From Spongorhabdus nitratireducens (GTDB lineage Bacteria > Pseudomonadota > Gammaproteobacteria > Pseudomonadales > Endozoicomonadaceae), in assembly GCA_947387575.1 (NCBI GenBank), contig CANDOC010000002.1:250501-314500 (forward strand): a stretch of DNA of 64,000 nt, read 5' to 3'. Positions 25,933 through 34,911 of the stretch are shown piece after piece. How positions within the stretch are numbered: position 1 is the first letter of the stretch; each line of letters opens with the position of its first letter. A model generated the notes under the pieces. It ran no database searches, was not told where the DNA came from, and saw nothing but the letters and a program-made list of their open reading frames with translations. The position numbers were made by a program, and so were the translations under genes.

Positions 25933-27075
25933 ATGAATAACCATAAACATTCTGCTCGAGCATGCGGGTATCTTGCCCTGATACTCTTCATTTATTCCGG
26001 CTTTTTCGCTACAGCCGGAGGGTATGACCGCAAAACAGCATTCTGGACCGATGCTCCTCGCCATGGAGCCAACTGCTATAACATCAAGGTTGATGAGGAC
26101 TGGTTCAAAGCCGCGAAGGCTGCAGGCATTAACTGGATACGCCTGACATGGGATAAATGGCCTGGAGAAGGGCAAGATTTTCTGGCTGGAGATCTCGATA
26201 ACTACCATTCACTCCAGCCGAATGACCTTAGGCAGTTGCTTCAGACACTGGACCTGGCCTACGAACATCAACTATCTGTAGTGCTTGTTCCCCTGGGGCT
26301 TCCCGGCTGCCGCTGGATTCAGAATAATGATGGAAAGCGCGATTCCCGGCTTTGGCGTGACAAGCGATTTCAGCAGCAGGCCGAGCAGTTCTGGTTTGAT
26401 CTGGCTCAGGCCTTAAAGCTGCATCCGGCCATCGTTGGCTATAGCCTGCTGAGCGCTCCGGCCACAGAGGCTGCGAATGTCTGGCCAGATCTTAGTCTCC
26501 GGCTGCTTCAGGCTATTCGCAAGGCTGATATACGAACCCCGGTTATTATTGAAAGTGCAGACTTTGGTAGCCCCGGAGCATGGACAAGTATGACTCCTGC
26601 CGAGGATGACAGAACGCTTTATGCTGTTCATTTTATGGCTCCCTGGGATTACTCCTCGCGCTTTAACTTCACTGAAAAGCGCGGCTACCGCTACCCCGGC
26701 GCCATTTCTGTCAATAAGCAAAGTGAATACTGGGATCGCAAACGCCTGGAACAGGAATTAGCCCGGTTCACCAACTGGGCTGATAGCCACAAGATTCCCC
26801 GACACCGTCTGCTCGTCTCAGCACTGGGTTGCTTCCGCAGAAATCCGGATGCAGCGATCTACCTAAAAGATGTCACCTCAATCCTGAACCAGAACAGAAT
26901 GCACTGGGCCTTCTACGCTTTCCGTGAAGATGCCTGGGATGGATATGATTTTGAATGTGGCTCTGATGGCTTCGGTGAAGCCTGGTGGAAGGCTCATGAC
27001 AATGGCGAACCACTTCCTCGTCCTCGTAAGCCAAACCCGTTATGGCAAGTGATACAGGATGCACTAAAACTATAA
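25933..27075 (+). CDS. Secreted GH5-like protein lacking both catalytic glutamates
   Basis: 380 residues. Signal peptide or anchor (about 1-28), then a TIM-barrel recalling glycoside hydrolase family 5: WFKAAKAAGINWIRLTWDKW, the acid/base loop after LHPAIVGYSLL, and the nucleophile strand before CFRRNPDAAIYLKDVTSILN with WAFYAFREDAWDGYDFE at the end. Active cellulases have N-E-P and G-E-F-G; here they read S174-A175-P176 and S296-A297-L298-G299, so both glutamates are alanine. The aromatic, carbohydrate-facing regions remain. It is likely a sugar-binding pseudoenzyme. It follows the EamA gene by 55 bases on the same strand. Confidence 0.8.
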   Translation: MNNHKHSARACGYLALILFIYSGFFATAGGYDRKTAFWTDAPRHGANCYNIKVDEDWFKAAKAAGINWIRLTWDKWPGEGQDFLAGDLDNYHSLQPNDLRQLLQTLDLAYEHQLSVVLVPLGLPGCRWIQNNDGKRDSRLWRDKRFQQQAEQFWFDLAQALKLHPAIVGYSLLSAPATEAANVWPDLSLRLLQAIRKADIRTPVIIESADFGSPGAWTSMTPAEDDRTLYAVHFMAPWDYSSRFNFTEKRGYRYPGAISVNKQSEYWDRKRLEQELARFTNWADSHKIPRHRLLVSALGCFRRNPDAAIYLKDVTSILNQNRMHWAFYAFREDAWDGYDFECGSDGFGEAWWKAHDNGEPLPRPRKPNPLWQVIQDALKL

Positions 27076-27143
27076 CCCTGCTTTGCTCATCACGTCTGCT
27101 AGGCTAGGATGCCGGTTTGATTGAGCAGGCAAGGTAGCAACAA

Positions 27144-27965
27144 ATGACCCTATCCACTCCGAAACTGGCATTTATTGGCGTCGGCAATATGGCCAGTGCC
27201 ATTATCGGTGGTCTGATAGCAAATGGATATCCTGCTGACAGCATCACCGGTACCAATCGTTCTGAAGAAAAACAGCAGCTGTGGCGCGACAAGTTCGGCA
27301 TTCATACAACCCACGACAATGATCTGACAGTTGAAACAGCTGATGTCGTTATTCTGGCAGTAAAGCCGCAGATGATGGAAAGCGTTGTCAGTGCGATGTC
27401 TCCCGCATTACAGCAACGCAAACCCATGTTGATTTCCCTTGCAGCAGGCCCTACCGTTGAAAGTCTTGATCAGTGGGCCGGTGGTGATATGGCGATTGTT
27501 CGCTGTATGCCCAATACCCCCTCAATGCTCCAGTGTGGCGTTGCCGGATTATACGCAAACCAGAAAGTAAGTCTGGAACAAAAACAACAAGCTGAAGCCA
27601 TTCTGAATGCTGTGGGTATCTGTCGCTGGCTGGAAGCAGAATCCGGTATTGATTCAATTATTGCTGTAGCAGGCAGTGCACCCGCTTATTACTACCTGTT
27701 TATGGAAGCCATGATTGAGTCTGGCAAAAAACTGGGTTTCAGTCATGAAGATTCTACCGAACTGGCCATTCAGACCGCGCTGGGTGCGGTAAGAATGGCA
27801 AAGGAAACCGGCACAGACGTGGTTGAATTAAGACGTCAGGTGACTTCACCCGGCGGAACAACCGCTGAAGCAATCAGAACATTTGAAGAGGGTGGTCTGC
27901 GTCAACTGATTGATGGTGCTATGCATGCTGCCATCAAGCGTTCGCAGGAACTGGCAAAGGCCTGA
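27144..27965 (+). CDS. proC: Pyrroline-5-carboxylate reductase
   Basis: 273 residues. It reduces 1-pyrroline-5-carboxylate to proline with NAD(P)H. The N-terminal Rossmann motif IGVGNMASAIIGGL, AVKPQMMESVV, RCMPNTPSMLQCGVAGLYAN and the C-terminal signature VTSPGGTTAEAIRTFEEGGLR are all present. The ATG at 27144 follows an AGGTAG motif. Single gene with its own terminator. In many gammaproteobacteria proC sits in a yggS-proC-yggT cluster, which is not the case here. Confidence 0.98.
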   Translation: MTLSTPKLAFIGVGNMASAIIGGLIANGYPADSITGTNRSEEKQQLWRDKFGIHTTHDNDLTVETADVVILAVKPQMMESVVSAMSPALQQRKPMLISLAAGPTVESLDQWAGGDMAIVRCMPNTPSMLQCGVAGLYANQKVSLEQKQQAEAILNAVGICRWLEAESGIDSIIAVAGSAPAYYYLFMEAMIESGKKLGFSHEDSTELAIQTALGAVRMAKETGTDVVELRRQVTSPGGTTAEAIRTFEEGGLRQLIDGAMHAAIKRSQELAKA

Positions 27966-27971
27966 TTTGTT

Positions 27972-27994
27972 ATCGGCCCGGAATACGGGCCGAT
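27972..27994 (+). terminator. Rho-independent terminator of proC
   Basis: ATCGGCCCG, loop GAATA, CGGGCCGAT, followed by TCTTTCTT; a GC-rich 9-bp stem just after the proC stop. Confidence 0.85.
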
Positions 27995-28025
27995 TCTTTC
28001 TTAGTGCTTGAGAACTCAATAAAAG

Positions 28026-28739
28026 CTAGATCAGCCTTTGGTAATAACTGGATAACTGCTCGCCCCAAGATGCATAAGCCTGTTCAGAGGGGTGAAAACC
28101 ATCACTGGCAAGGTCACCATCATTTAGCCCCGGATTCATCGGAAGATAATGAACTCGTTCGATATCCGAACGACAGAGATCATCTAGCTGCCGGCTTATA
28201 ATTCGGGCCCGAGCGCCCAAAACAGATGACAGTGGTTTGGGAAGTTCAGGAAACTGTTCCAGTGGCGGTGCACCGGTCAGAAATATTGTGGCATCAGAAT
28301 ACTGACGTATAGCCATGATCACGCGCTTGATGTTCTGCTTCCACTGTTGCCGGGGAGTAAAACCCTTGGCATCGTTTACTCCCATACTGATAACAATCAG
28401 ATCAACGGGCTGCTGTTGTAATACCGGTTTTATTTTTTCAGGAAACAATTGATGCAACAGGCCTTGTGACTTGAGGCCATTTTGCCCGATTGCTTGCCAC
28501 GCGACCGTTTGTTTCAGGTTTAAAGAGAGATACCGTGCAAGTTGACCCGCCAGGGCAACATCATGAACTTTCGCACCAACACCGGCTGCTGTTGATTCCC
28601 CCATGACCAGAATATGCATTTTCTTGTCTTGAGAACCTGTCAGCCCCTCAAAGGGAGGTGCCGCTTCAGGAAGAGTGGGTATTTTTTGTCTGACCTGTCT
28701 ACCCTGAAGCCACAGTAATGGCAGCAGGGCAACGCCCAT
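28026..28739 (-). CDS. SGNH/GDSL-family hydrolase
   Basis: 237 residues. An esterase or acylhydrolase of the SGNH fold with block I MGESTAAGVGA (the GDS serine motif reads GES), block II glycine in GQNGLKSQG, block III ISMGVNDAKG and block V DGFHPSEQAY. The N-terminus starts with a short hydrophobic stretch (MGVALLPLLWLQG) and may be an uncleaved anchor or a truncated signal peptide, so it may act at the cell envelope. It lies 47 bases downstream of nrdR on the same strand and could be co-transcribed with it. Substrate unknown. Confidence 0.85.
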   Translation of the reverse strand: MGVALLPLLWLQGRQVRQKIPTLPEAAPPFEGLTGSQDKKMHILVMGESTAAGVGAKVHDVALAGQLARYLSLNLKQTVAWQAIGQNGLKSQGLLHQLFPEKIKPVLQQQPVDLIVISMGVNDAKGFTPRQQWKQNIKRVIMAIRQYSDATIFLTGAPPLEQFPELPKPLSSVLGARARIISRQLDDLCRSDIERVHYLPMNPGLNDGDLASDGFHPSEQAYASWGEQLSSYYQRLI

Positions 28740-28786
28740 ACTACAGATCAGCTCATCTTTTATTATTTTAATTTTAAATTCCGTAC

Positions 28787-29248
28787 TTACTGATGATGCT
28801 CTGTTTCCAGCTTTTCAATTTCTTCCCGGAACTCATTAAGGTCTTTAAACTGGCGATAGACGGAAGCAAACCGAATATAAGCAACTTCATCCAGCTGCTT
28901 CAGCTCGGTCATCACTTCTTCACCCACAACCCGGGAAATAATTTCGCGCTCTCCGGTTGCCCGCAGGCGGTGCATAATCCGACTGATTGCCTCTTCAATC
29001 GCTTCCATACTGACCGGACGTTTTTCTACCGCCCGGGTAATTCCGGCCCTTAATTTCATTTCGTCAAAAGGTTCGCGGGTACCATCGCGCTTGATCAGCC
29101 GGGGCATCAACAATTCAGCTGTTTCATATGTTGTGAATCGTTCACTGCACTGCTGGCATTCGCGCCGACGCCGCACCTGTATCCCGTCAGCCACAAGTCG
29201 GGAGTCGATTACTTTGGTATCCTGAGTGTTGCAGAAGGGACAGTGCAT
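28787..29248 (-). CDS. nrdR: Transcriptional repressor NrdR
   Basis: 153 residues. NrdR is the zinc-ribbon/ATP-cone repressor of ribonucleotide reductase genes. The start [17 protein letters not shown] and the second CxxC pair (RRRECQQC) form the zinc ribbon; the ATP cone follows with [21 protein letters not shown] use the canonical ATG at 29248 rather than an upstream TTG. It is downstream of glyA, but a terminator separates them. It is not linked to ribD here, unlike in many relatives. Confidence 0.97.
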   Translation of the reverse strand: MHCPFCNTQDTKVIDSRLVADGIQVRRRRECQQCSERFTTYETAELLMPRLIKRDGTREPFDEMKLRAGITRAVEKRPVSMEAIEEAISRIMHRLRATGEREIISRVVGEEVMTELKQLDEVAYIRFASVYRQFKDLNEFREEIEKLETEHHQ

Positions 29249-29358
29249 AGAGATCAAATCTGTATAGGTGAATATTGGCAGATTACCGTATATCCCCTAT
29301 GCGTCAAGGGTTTGGCTGATATCAGCCAGTTGATATTTGTCACAGCAGCACAGAAAAG

Positions 29359-29387
29359 AAAAAACCCGAAGCATGCTTCGGGTTTTT
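29359..29387 (-). terminator. Terminator of glyA
   Basis: A near-perfect palindrome: AAAACCCGAAGC / GCTTCGGGTTTT with A and T runs on its two sides, 26 bases after the glyA stop. It can work in either direction and separates glyA from nrdR. Confidence 0.92.
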
Positions 29388-29412
29388 AGTCTCACTATTC
29401 CGGCTTTGGCAG

Positions 29413-30669
29413 TTAGCCTTTGTAAACCGGGAACCGGTCACAGATACCCAGAACTTTCTGCTTCACATCGCTGATGACATTCTCATCATTGATGTTATCC
29501 AGCACATCACAGATCCAGCCAGCCAGCTGACGGGCTTCTTCGGTACCGAAACCGCGACGGGTAATCGCCGGGGAACCAATACGCAGACCACTGGTAATGA
29601 AAGGTGAGCGAGGATCATTCGGAACAGCGTTCTTGTTCACGGTAATATTGGCACGACCCAGCGCTTCTTCAGCATCTTTACCAGTGTACTCCTTGCCAAT
29701 AAGATCCATCAGGAACAGGTGATCATCAGTACCGCCAGAAACAATATTGATTCCACGCTCCAGCATCACTTCAGTCATTACCTGAGCATTCTTAACAACC
29801 TGCTGTTGGTAGGTTTTGAAGTCGTCAGCCATAGCTTCCTTGAAGCAGACGGCCTTTGCTGCAACAACGTGACACAGCGGGCCGCCTTGGGATTCAGGGA
29901 ATACTGCAAAGTTCAGCTTTTTGTTTAGGTCTTCATCATCGTTGGCCAGAATCAGACCTCCACGGGGACCACCCAGGGTTTTGTGAGTTGTGGTTGTCAC
30001 AACATCGGCAATACCTACCGGAGAAGGATAAACACCCGCAGCAACCAGACCGGCAACGTGAGCCATATCCACCATCAGGTAAGCTCCGACCTTGTCGGCG
30101 ATATCACGAAACTTCTGCCAGTCGATGGTGCGGGAGTAAGCCGAGAAACCACCGATAATCATTTTCGGTTTATGCTCCAGCGCAAGACGTTCGACTTCAT
30201 CAAAATCAATTTCGCCGGTCTCTTCGTTCAGGCCATATTGAACGGCATTGTAAATGCGGCCGGAGAAGCTGACTTTGGCACCGTGAGTCAGGTGACCACC
30301 GTGGGCCAAACTCATACCCAGTACAGTATCACCCGGCTTGACCAGCGCCATGTATACCGCAGCATTGGCTTGAGAGCCGGAATGCGGCTGGACATTGGCA
30401 TAGCTGGCGCCAAACAGTTCTTTAGCACGATCAATTGCCAGCTGCTCAACCACGTCAACGTGCTCACAGCCACCGTAATAACGCTTGTTCGGGTAACCTT
30501 CCGCATACTTGTTGGTCAGTGCGGACCCCTGGGCTTCCATAACCCGCGGGCTGGTATAGTTCTCAGAGGCGATCAGTTCGATATGCTGTTCCTGACGGAC
30601 AGTTTCAGCATCAATAGCGGCTTTCAGCTCAGGGTCAAAATCAGCGATAGTCATTTCTGCGTTGAACAT
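29413..30669 (-). CDS. glyA: Serine hydroxymethyltransferase
   Basis: 418 residues. This PLP enzyme converts serine and tetrahydrofolate to glycine and 5,10-methylene-tetrahydrofolate. Seen: the N-terminal [38 protein letters not shown], and the PLP lysine in [17 protein letters not shown] purine-rich GGGGGGA lies just before the ATG. Transcription diverges from hutW across a 342-base gap. No glycine riboswitch or clear PurR box was recognised. Confidence 0.98.
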   Translation of the reverse strand: MFNAEMTIADFDPELKAAIDAETVRQEQHIELIASENYTSPRVMEAQGSALTNKYAEGYPNKRYYGGCEHVDVVEQLAIDRAKELFGASYANVQPHSGSQANAAVYMALVKPGDTVLGMSLAHGGHLTHGAKVSFSGRIYNAVQYGLNEETGEIDFDEVERLALEHKPKMIIGGFSAYSRTIDWQKFRDIADKVGAYLMVDMAHVAGLVAAGVYPSPVGIADVVTTTTHKTLGGPRGGLILANDDEDLNKKLNFAVFPESQGGPLCHVVAAKAVCFKEAMADDFKTYQQQVVKNAQVMTEVMLERGINIVSGGTDDHLFLMDLIGKEYTGKDAEEALGRANITVNKNAVPNDPRSPFITSGLRIGSPAITRRGFGTEEARQLAGWICDVLDNINDENVISDVKQKVLGICDRFPVYKG

Positions 30670-31011
30670 CGGTCCCCCCAGTATTCACGCGTTAGTGATC
30701 ACGGTTAGATAAGGCTGCGTACGGTACCACAAATAATCAGTATGCTCATGGTGTTTCTACCTAGAACAACAGACACAGTTTAGTGGTTTTATTTGAGACA
30801 GTATTGAGCGATGTCAGCATGCGGACAAGAGCGCACTAATAAGAATAAGTCGCAAATAGTAATGATTCTCAAAATTGATTGAGATCATAACATCCCGACT
30901 GCAACTGCTCTTAAATATTCGTACGCCATGATTTTCGGCCTCTCTCTTGAACTCTGATTACTTTCGCTTCAAGCAGATGCCCTTACCTTATCTCTGAACA
31001 GCTGGCATACC
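30670..31011. other. Divergent control region of glyA and hutW
   Basis: No gene. It contains the glyA ribosome binding site near 30675 and a long AT-rich palindrome at 30862-30887 that resembles a Fur box on the hutW side. Confidence 0.6.
30862..30887 (+). promoter_or_regulatory. Fur-box-like palindrome upstream of hutW
   Basis: ATGATTCTCAA at the left matches, apart from one extra base, the complement of TTGAGATCAT at the right. ATGATTCTCA is a common half of gammaproteobacterial Fur sites. A haem-utilisation gene lies downstream, which fits iron control. Distance to the hutW ATG is about 125 bases. Confidence 0.5.
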
Positions 31012-32370
31012 ATGACTATTTCACTGGCTCCGGAACTGACCGGTCGTCATTCACCCGATCCGCTGCGCTTTGCTTTTGAAGCCAAAAAAAATGCTCATGC
31101 TGGCGGCAGTAGCAAACCACTTGCTCAGGAAGAAATAGCTACTTTGTGGCAGCAGACCATGTATTCAACTGCTGTACCCGGTAGCCGGGCTGCCTATTTT
31201 CATATTCCCTTTTGTCGCACTCACTGCTCTTACTGCCCTTTCTTCCAGAATACAGCCAAACAGGATGCCATTAACCAGTATGTTTCTGCTCTGCTGAAAG
31301 AGATTGAGCAGGCATCTCATTCGGAGTGGATACAGAGCCAACCTGTTCAGGCCGTTTATTTCGGTGGAGGCACACCAACAGAACTGGCACCGGAACATAT
31401 CGTGCAACTGGGTGATGCCATTCGCCGGCACTTGCCGCTGGCCAATGATGTCGAGATGACATTCGAATCACGCTTTACCGGACTCGACAACGATAAAGTC
31501 AGTGCCTGTATTGAGGCCGGCTTTAACCGGTTCTCTCTGGGCGTTCAGACCTTTCAGTCGGATATTCGCCGCAAGATGAGCCGAATTGACACCCGGGAAA
31601 CCATGCTGGAGCGACTGGATTATCTGGTCGCAACCGATCAGGCCGCAGTTGTTGTCGATCTTATTTATGGCCTGCCCTACCAGACCGAAGCATTGTGGCA
31701 GGAAGACTTGGAAATCCTGTCTCAAACCCGGATTCATGGTGTCGATCTATACCAGCTGATTGTCATGGGGAGTACCCGCATGGCGCAAACCATTGCCAAA
31801 GGTCGAATGCCTGCTGCCGGCGATACTGCAATGAAAGCAGGTCTGTTCCAGCAGGGTAAGGAATTTATGGATCAGCATCATTTCAACCGTTTGAGTGTCA
31901 GCCACTGGGCCCGGGATCCAAGAGAACGCAATGTTTATAACCACCTGACCAAAGCCGGTCATGATGTGATTCCTTTTGGCTGTGGTGCCGGTGGTACCGT
32001 GAACGGTCACGGTGTCATGCTGCATCGCAGTCTGGAACCCTATTTGAAAATGGTGGCAAACGACACCAAACCATTGATGTTTATGAGCCACCCAAGCCCG
32101 CTAAAGCCTCTACTCAATATATTCGGAGCCGGGTTTGATCTGGGCTGGCTTGATTTAAATGCTATCAGTCTTGTCGGAGAACAGCTGGGCTACAGCAATA
32201 TTATTGATCACTGCAAGCCGTTGTTTGCAGCCTGGGAACAAAACGGTCTGGTTGAGCGCTGCGGACGTTATCTCAACCTGACACTGGCCGGACAATTCTG
32301 GAATGTCACTCTAAGCCAGGCCCTGCAGGATTACCTGAAACAGTACCCGCTGCATCAGCAAGCCGCATAA
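31012..32370 (+). CDS. hutW: HutW/ChuW-type radical SAM enzyme for haem use
   Basis: 452 residues. The radical SAM cluster is C68, C72 and C75 in HIPFCRTHCSYC, with YFGGGTPTEL after it, as in the HemN-like branch. ChuW of E. coli is known to open haem and release iron without oxygen; HutW pairs with HutX. SLGVQTFQSDIRRKMSRID and GYSNIIDHCKPLF follow in the C-terminal part. hutX starts 20 bases downstream and the Fur-like palindrome lies upstream, so the set is probably iron-repressed. HutZ is missing from this locus. Confidence 0.92.
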   Translation: MTISLAPELTGRHSPDPLRFAFEAKKNAHAGGSSKPLAQEEIATLWQQTMYSTAVPGSRAAYFHIPFCRTHCSYCPFFQNTAKQDAINQYVSALLKEIEQASHSEWIQSQPVQAVYFGGGTPTELAPEHIVQLGDAIRRHLPLANDVEMTFESRFTGLDNDKVSACIEAGFNRFSLGVQTFQSDIRRKMSRIDTRETMLERLDYLVATDQAAVVVDLIYGLPYQTEALWQEDLEILSQTRIHGVDLYQLIVMGSTRMAQTIAKGRMPAAGDTAMKAGLFQQGKEFMDQHHFNRLSVSHWARDPRERNVYNHLTKAGHDVIPFGCGAGGTVNGHGVMLHRSLEPYLKMVANDTKPLMFMSHPSPLKPLLNIFGAGFDLGWLDLNAISLVGEQLGYSNIIDHCKPLFAAWEQNGLVERCGRYLNLTLAGQFWNVTLSQALQDYLKQYPLHQQAA

Positions 32371-32390
32371 TTTCAACCTCTGAGAAAACC

Positions 32391-32918
32391 ATGAAACAAG
32401 AAATCCAGCGTCGTTTTACTGAAACCCCTGAATTGCTGCCTGCCGCAGTAGCGTCCGAACTGAATATCAGTGAACTTGAAGTTATCCACACGATGGCCGA
32501 ACTTGCCCAGTCTGGTGATCTACCTGAAATCCAGATGGTAGTTGCCGCAGGCAATCAGTTTGAAATGATTATTGAAGAACTCCGGGGCTGGGGTGATATC
32601 ATGCTGGTGCTGGATGTTGAGGGTTCCATCTTTGAAATGGTGACCCCTTTCCCGAAAGGCGGCAAGAAGTTCGGTTATTACAACATGAGTGACCGTAATA
32701 CTCCGCTGAAAGGACATCTGAAACTGGATGGTTATGGCGGCATTGCCCTGGTTCGCAAGCCTTTCCACGGTGTGGATACCTGTTCGGTGCAGTTTTTCAG
32801 TCCGACCGGACGTCCGGTATTCAAGGTATATATCCGCCGCAACAAGGATAAATCCTTTATTCCCGAACAACTGGAGCGATTCAACGCCCTGATGCAGCGA
32901 CTGGCTCCTCTAAACTGA
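32391..32918 (+). CDS. hutX: Intracellular haem carrier HutX
   Basis: 175 residues; the HutX/HuvX family of cytosolic haem-transfer proteins. Family features include LNISELEVIHTMAELAQSGD, GDIMLVLDVEGSIFEMVTPFPKG, GYYNMSDRNTPLKGHL and VQFFSPTGRPVFKVYIRRNK. The repeat-fold dimer binds haem and passes it to a degrading enzyme. Second gene of hutW-hutX-ygbA-ybaN. Confidence 0.93.
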   Translation: MKQEIQRRFTETPELLPAAVASELNISELEVIHTMAELAQSGDLPEIQMVVAAGNQFEMIIEELRGWGDIMLVLDVEGSIFEMVTPFPKGGKKFGYYNMSDRNTPLKGHLKLDGYGGIALVRKPFHGVDTCSVQFFSPTGRPVFKVYIRRNKDKSFIPEQLERFNALMQRLAPLN

Positions 32919-32925
32919 AGCATTT

Positions 32926-33345
32926 ATGCCAGCAGAGACAGTCACTCGTACCCAAAAAGCGCAGCAGCCCTTATCCAAAATACTGGCGGCCGAGTTCAAG
33001 ACCATTGTTGCCATGACCCGGATTTACTGCAGGGATCATCATCCGGCAATGGAGAAAAGCGCAGGGGTATGCAGTGACTGTCAGTCCTTTCTCGATTTTG
33101 CCCGCTTCAGGCTGGTAAAGTGTCCCTATGGTGATATCAAACCTACCTGCAAACAGTGTCCGGTCCACTGCTACAAGCCGGATCGCAAAGAGCAAGCGCG
33201 TATCATCATGCGTTATGCCGGGCCCAGAATGCTGTTGCCTCACCCTATTTTGGCCATTCGGCACCTGCTGCATGATCGCAGGCCAGTTCCGGAATTGCCC
33301 AAGCGTGGACGCAAAGCCAGAGAAGCAAAGAACAAAAACGACTAA
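32926..33345 (+). CDS. ygbA: YgbA-family nitric-oxide-linked protein
   Basis: 139 residues. It belongs to the family named after E. coli YgbA, whose gene responds to nitric oxide. A cysteine-rich core runs MTRIYCRDHHP, GVCSDCQSFLDFARFRLVKCPYG, then PTCKQCPVHCYKPDRKEQAR and MRYAGPRMLLPHPILAIRHL. The spacing of the seven cysteines suggests a metal or Fe-S site. It begins 7 bases after hutX, so it is in the same transcript. This links haem breakdown with NO stress, though function is unproven. The C-terminal tail is lysine-rich. Confidence 0.88.
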   Translation: MPAETVTRTQKAQQPLSKILAAEFKTIVAMTRIYCRDHHPAMEKSAGVCSDCQSFLDFARFRLVKCPYGDIKPTCKQCPVHCYKPDRKEQARIIMRYAGPRMLLPHPILAIRHLLHDRRPVPELPKRGRKAREAKNKND

Positions 33346-33364
33346 GGTTATCTGACAGACCGGA

Positions 33365-33808
33365 ATGAAAGACTACATTGCCCCTACCAGTCATACCGCC
33401 AGAATCCTGTATCTGACCCTCGGGGTGCTGTCCCTGCTGACCGGTATTGCCGGGATTATTCTGCCACTGGTACCCACTACACCACTGGTATTACTGGCTG
33501 CCTTCTGCTTTGCCCGTTCCAGTGAACGACTGCATAGCTGGATCCTCAACCATCGGCACTTCGGGCCGCTGGTTCATGACTGGGCGGAATATCGGGGCAT
33601 TAAACCATCCGTTCGGCGCAAGGCTTATGTGATTACAGTAATTTGTTTCAGTATCAGCATCGCAGTGGCTCCCATTATCTGGGTACGCTATATGCTGGGT
33701 ACGATGTGCTGCGGACTACTGTTTTATATGAGCCGCTTGCCAGCCGCACCGGAGCAACCACCTGCAGAGACTTCAAAGCAGTCCAGCCGGATTGAGCAGC
33801 TCGATTAA
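33365..33808 (+). CDS. ybaN: YbaN-family (DUF454) inner-membrane protein
   Basis: 147 residues with membrane segments at about 13-50 and 85-125. DUF454 pattern: GIAGIILPLVPTTPLVLLAAFCFARSSERLHSWIL followed by HFGPLVHDW and KPSVRRKAYV. E. coli YbaN is of unknown function. Last gene of the haem group; it starts 19 bases after ygbA. Its final 36 bases overlap, tail to tail, the end of the leftward VOC gene. Confidence 0.9.
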   Translation: MKDYIAPTSHTARILYLTLGVLSLLTGIAGIILPLVPTTPLVLLAAFCFARSSERLHSWILNHRHFGPLVHDWAEYRGIKPSVRRKAYVITVICFSISIAVAPIIWVRYMLGTMCCGLLFYMSRLPAAPEQPPAETSKQSSRIEQLD

Positions 33809-34165
33809 GTTGCCGGAAGGGTCGCGCAGAAACAAGCGTTCCACTTTGTATAGTTTGACTTTTGGCGTTTCCAGAGTGGCACCTCTGGCCTCCAGCCAGT
33901 GATGCCATTCCAGTACGTTATCCACAACCAGAGCAACATGAGCACGGGTTTCGGTTGCTTTGGCCTGACGCTGAATCAGATGCAACATCTGCCCACCCGG
34001 CAACTGAAACCAGTGAATACCCTTCTCCTTAAGGCCATCCGGCATCGGTGCATCATCCAGCAGTAATACCTCACGATAAAACTGTTTGGAAGCCGTCAGA
34101 TCATCTACTTCTACCGTTGTGTGGTGAATAGATTTCAAAGGGTTCGGAATAGCCACGGAGTTCAT
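33773..34165 (-). CDS. VOC-family (glyoxalase-like) protein
   Basis: 130 residues. One vicinal-oxygen-chelate domain: KSIHHTTVEVDDLTASKQFYREVL with a metal-ligand histidine, a middle HLIQRQ segment, HVALVVDNV with a second histidine, and LFLRDPSGNLIELL with the C-terminal glutamate. This metal set suits a dioxygenase, glyoxalase or fosfomycin-resistance-type transferase; no more can be said. It lies 59 bases downstream of the SDR gene on the same strand and overlaps the end of ybaN convergently. Confidence 0.85.
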   Translation of the reverse strand: MNSVAIPNPLKSIHHTTVEVDDLTASKQFYREVLLLDDAPMPDGLKEKGIHWFQLPGGQMLHLIQRQAKATETRAHVALVVDNVLEWHHWLEARGATLETPKVKLYKVERLFLRDPSGNLIELLNPAGLL

Positions 34166-34224
34166 CGTTTGTTGCAGAAAACAGTATTAGAGGTATCTAT
34201 ATAGATAGCACGACCCTGAAGCAC

Positions 34225-34911
34225 TTATCGACTCAGGGTAATATCTGAAATATAACCTTTCTCAGCTTGCCCTAATGCCCCGGCAATCATCAATGCTGCA
34301 TCCTCTGCTGACATAAACGTATCCACTGGATAGTCAACATCAGTACCCTGCCAGAAGTCTGTTGCCATACCAGCCGGATAGACAGCAACAATCCGCAAGC
34401 TGCTGCCCTTTGCCTCTTCTCGCAAAGATTCCGTAAAACCACGCACACCCCACTTGGCCGCACAATAAACTGACTCACCCGCCTTTCCTTTCAGTGCCGC
34501 TGTTGACATCACATTGATGATAACGCCACCTGAGCGTTTCATATCCTGAAAGAAAACCTGACAGGGCAAAATGACAGGCAACAGGTTGTTATTCAGCACA
34601 GGCTGAATTTCAAGCGCATCAAGTTCATCCAGCCTCCCGAACAAACCCCTGCCTGCACAGTTGATCAAAACTGCCGGAGCATCCAGTTTTTTTTCTGTCA
34701 CAAATGCTTTCAACTCGCTCAGACTTTCCGGGTTCGAAAGATCACAATCAAAAATCTGATGACTGCCCGGGAGCTGTCTGGACATTTGCTCCAAACGTTC
34801 CCGATTACGTGCAACCAGAAGCAGGTTCGCTCCTTCCTTTGCAAGAGTTTCAGCCAATGCATAACCCAGCCCCCCTGTGGCGCCAGTGATCATTGTGTAC
34901 TTCATAAGCAT
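34225..34911 (-). CDS. Short-chain dehydrogenase/reductase
   Basis: 228 residues. Classical SDR: cofactor motif TGATGGLG near the N-terminus, NCAG, the catalytic serine in MSTAALKG and Y-C-A-A-K with tyrosine and lysine. It resembles the YqjQ/DltE-like bacterial SDRs of undefined substrate. Start: ATG at 34911; the in-frame ATG at 34905 would remove only two residues. The upstream side borders the AT-rich region before the giant exported protein. Confidence 0.9.
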   Translation of the reverse strand: MLMKYTMITGATGGLGYALAETLAKEGANLLLVARNRERLEQMSRQLPGSHQIFDCDLSNPESLSELKAFVTEKKLDAPAVLINCAGRGLFGRLDELDALEIQPVLNNNLLPVILPCQVFFQDMKRSGGVIINVMSTAALKGKAGESVYCAAKWGVRGFTESLREEAKGSSLRIVAVYPAGMATDFWQGTDVDYPVDTFMSAEDAALMIAGALGQAEKGYISDITLSR

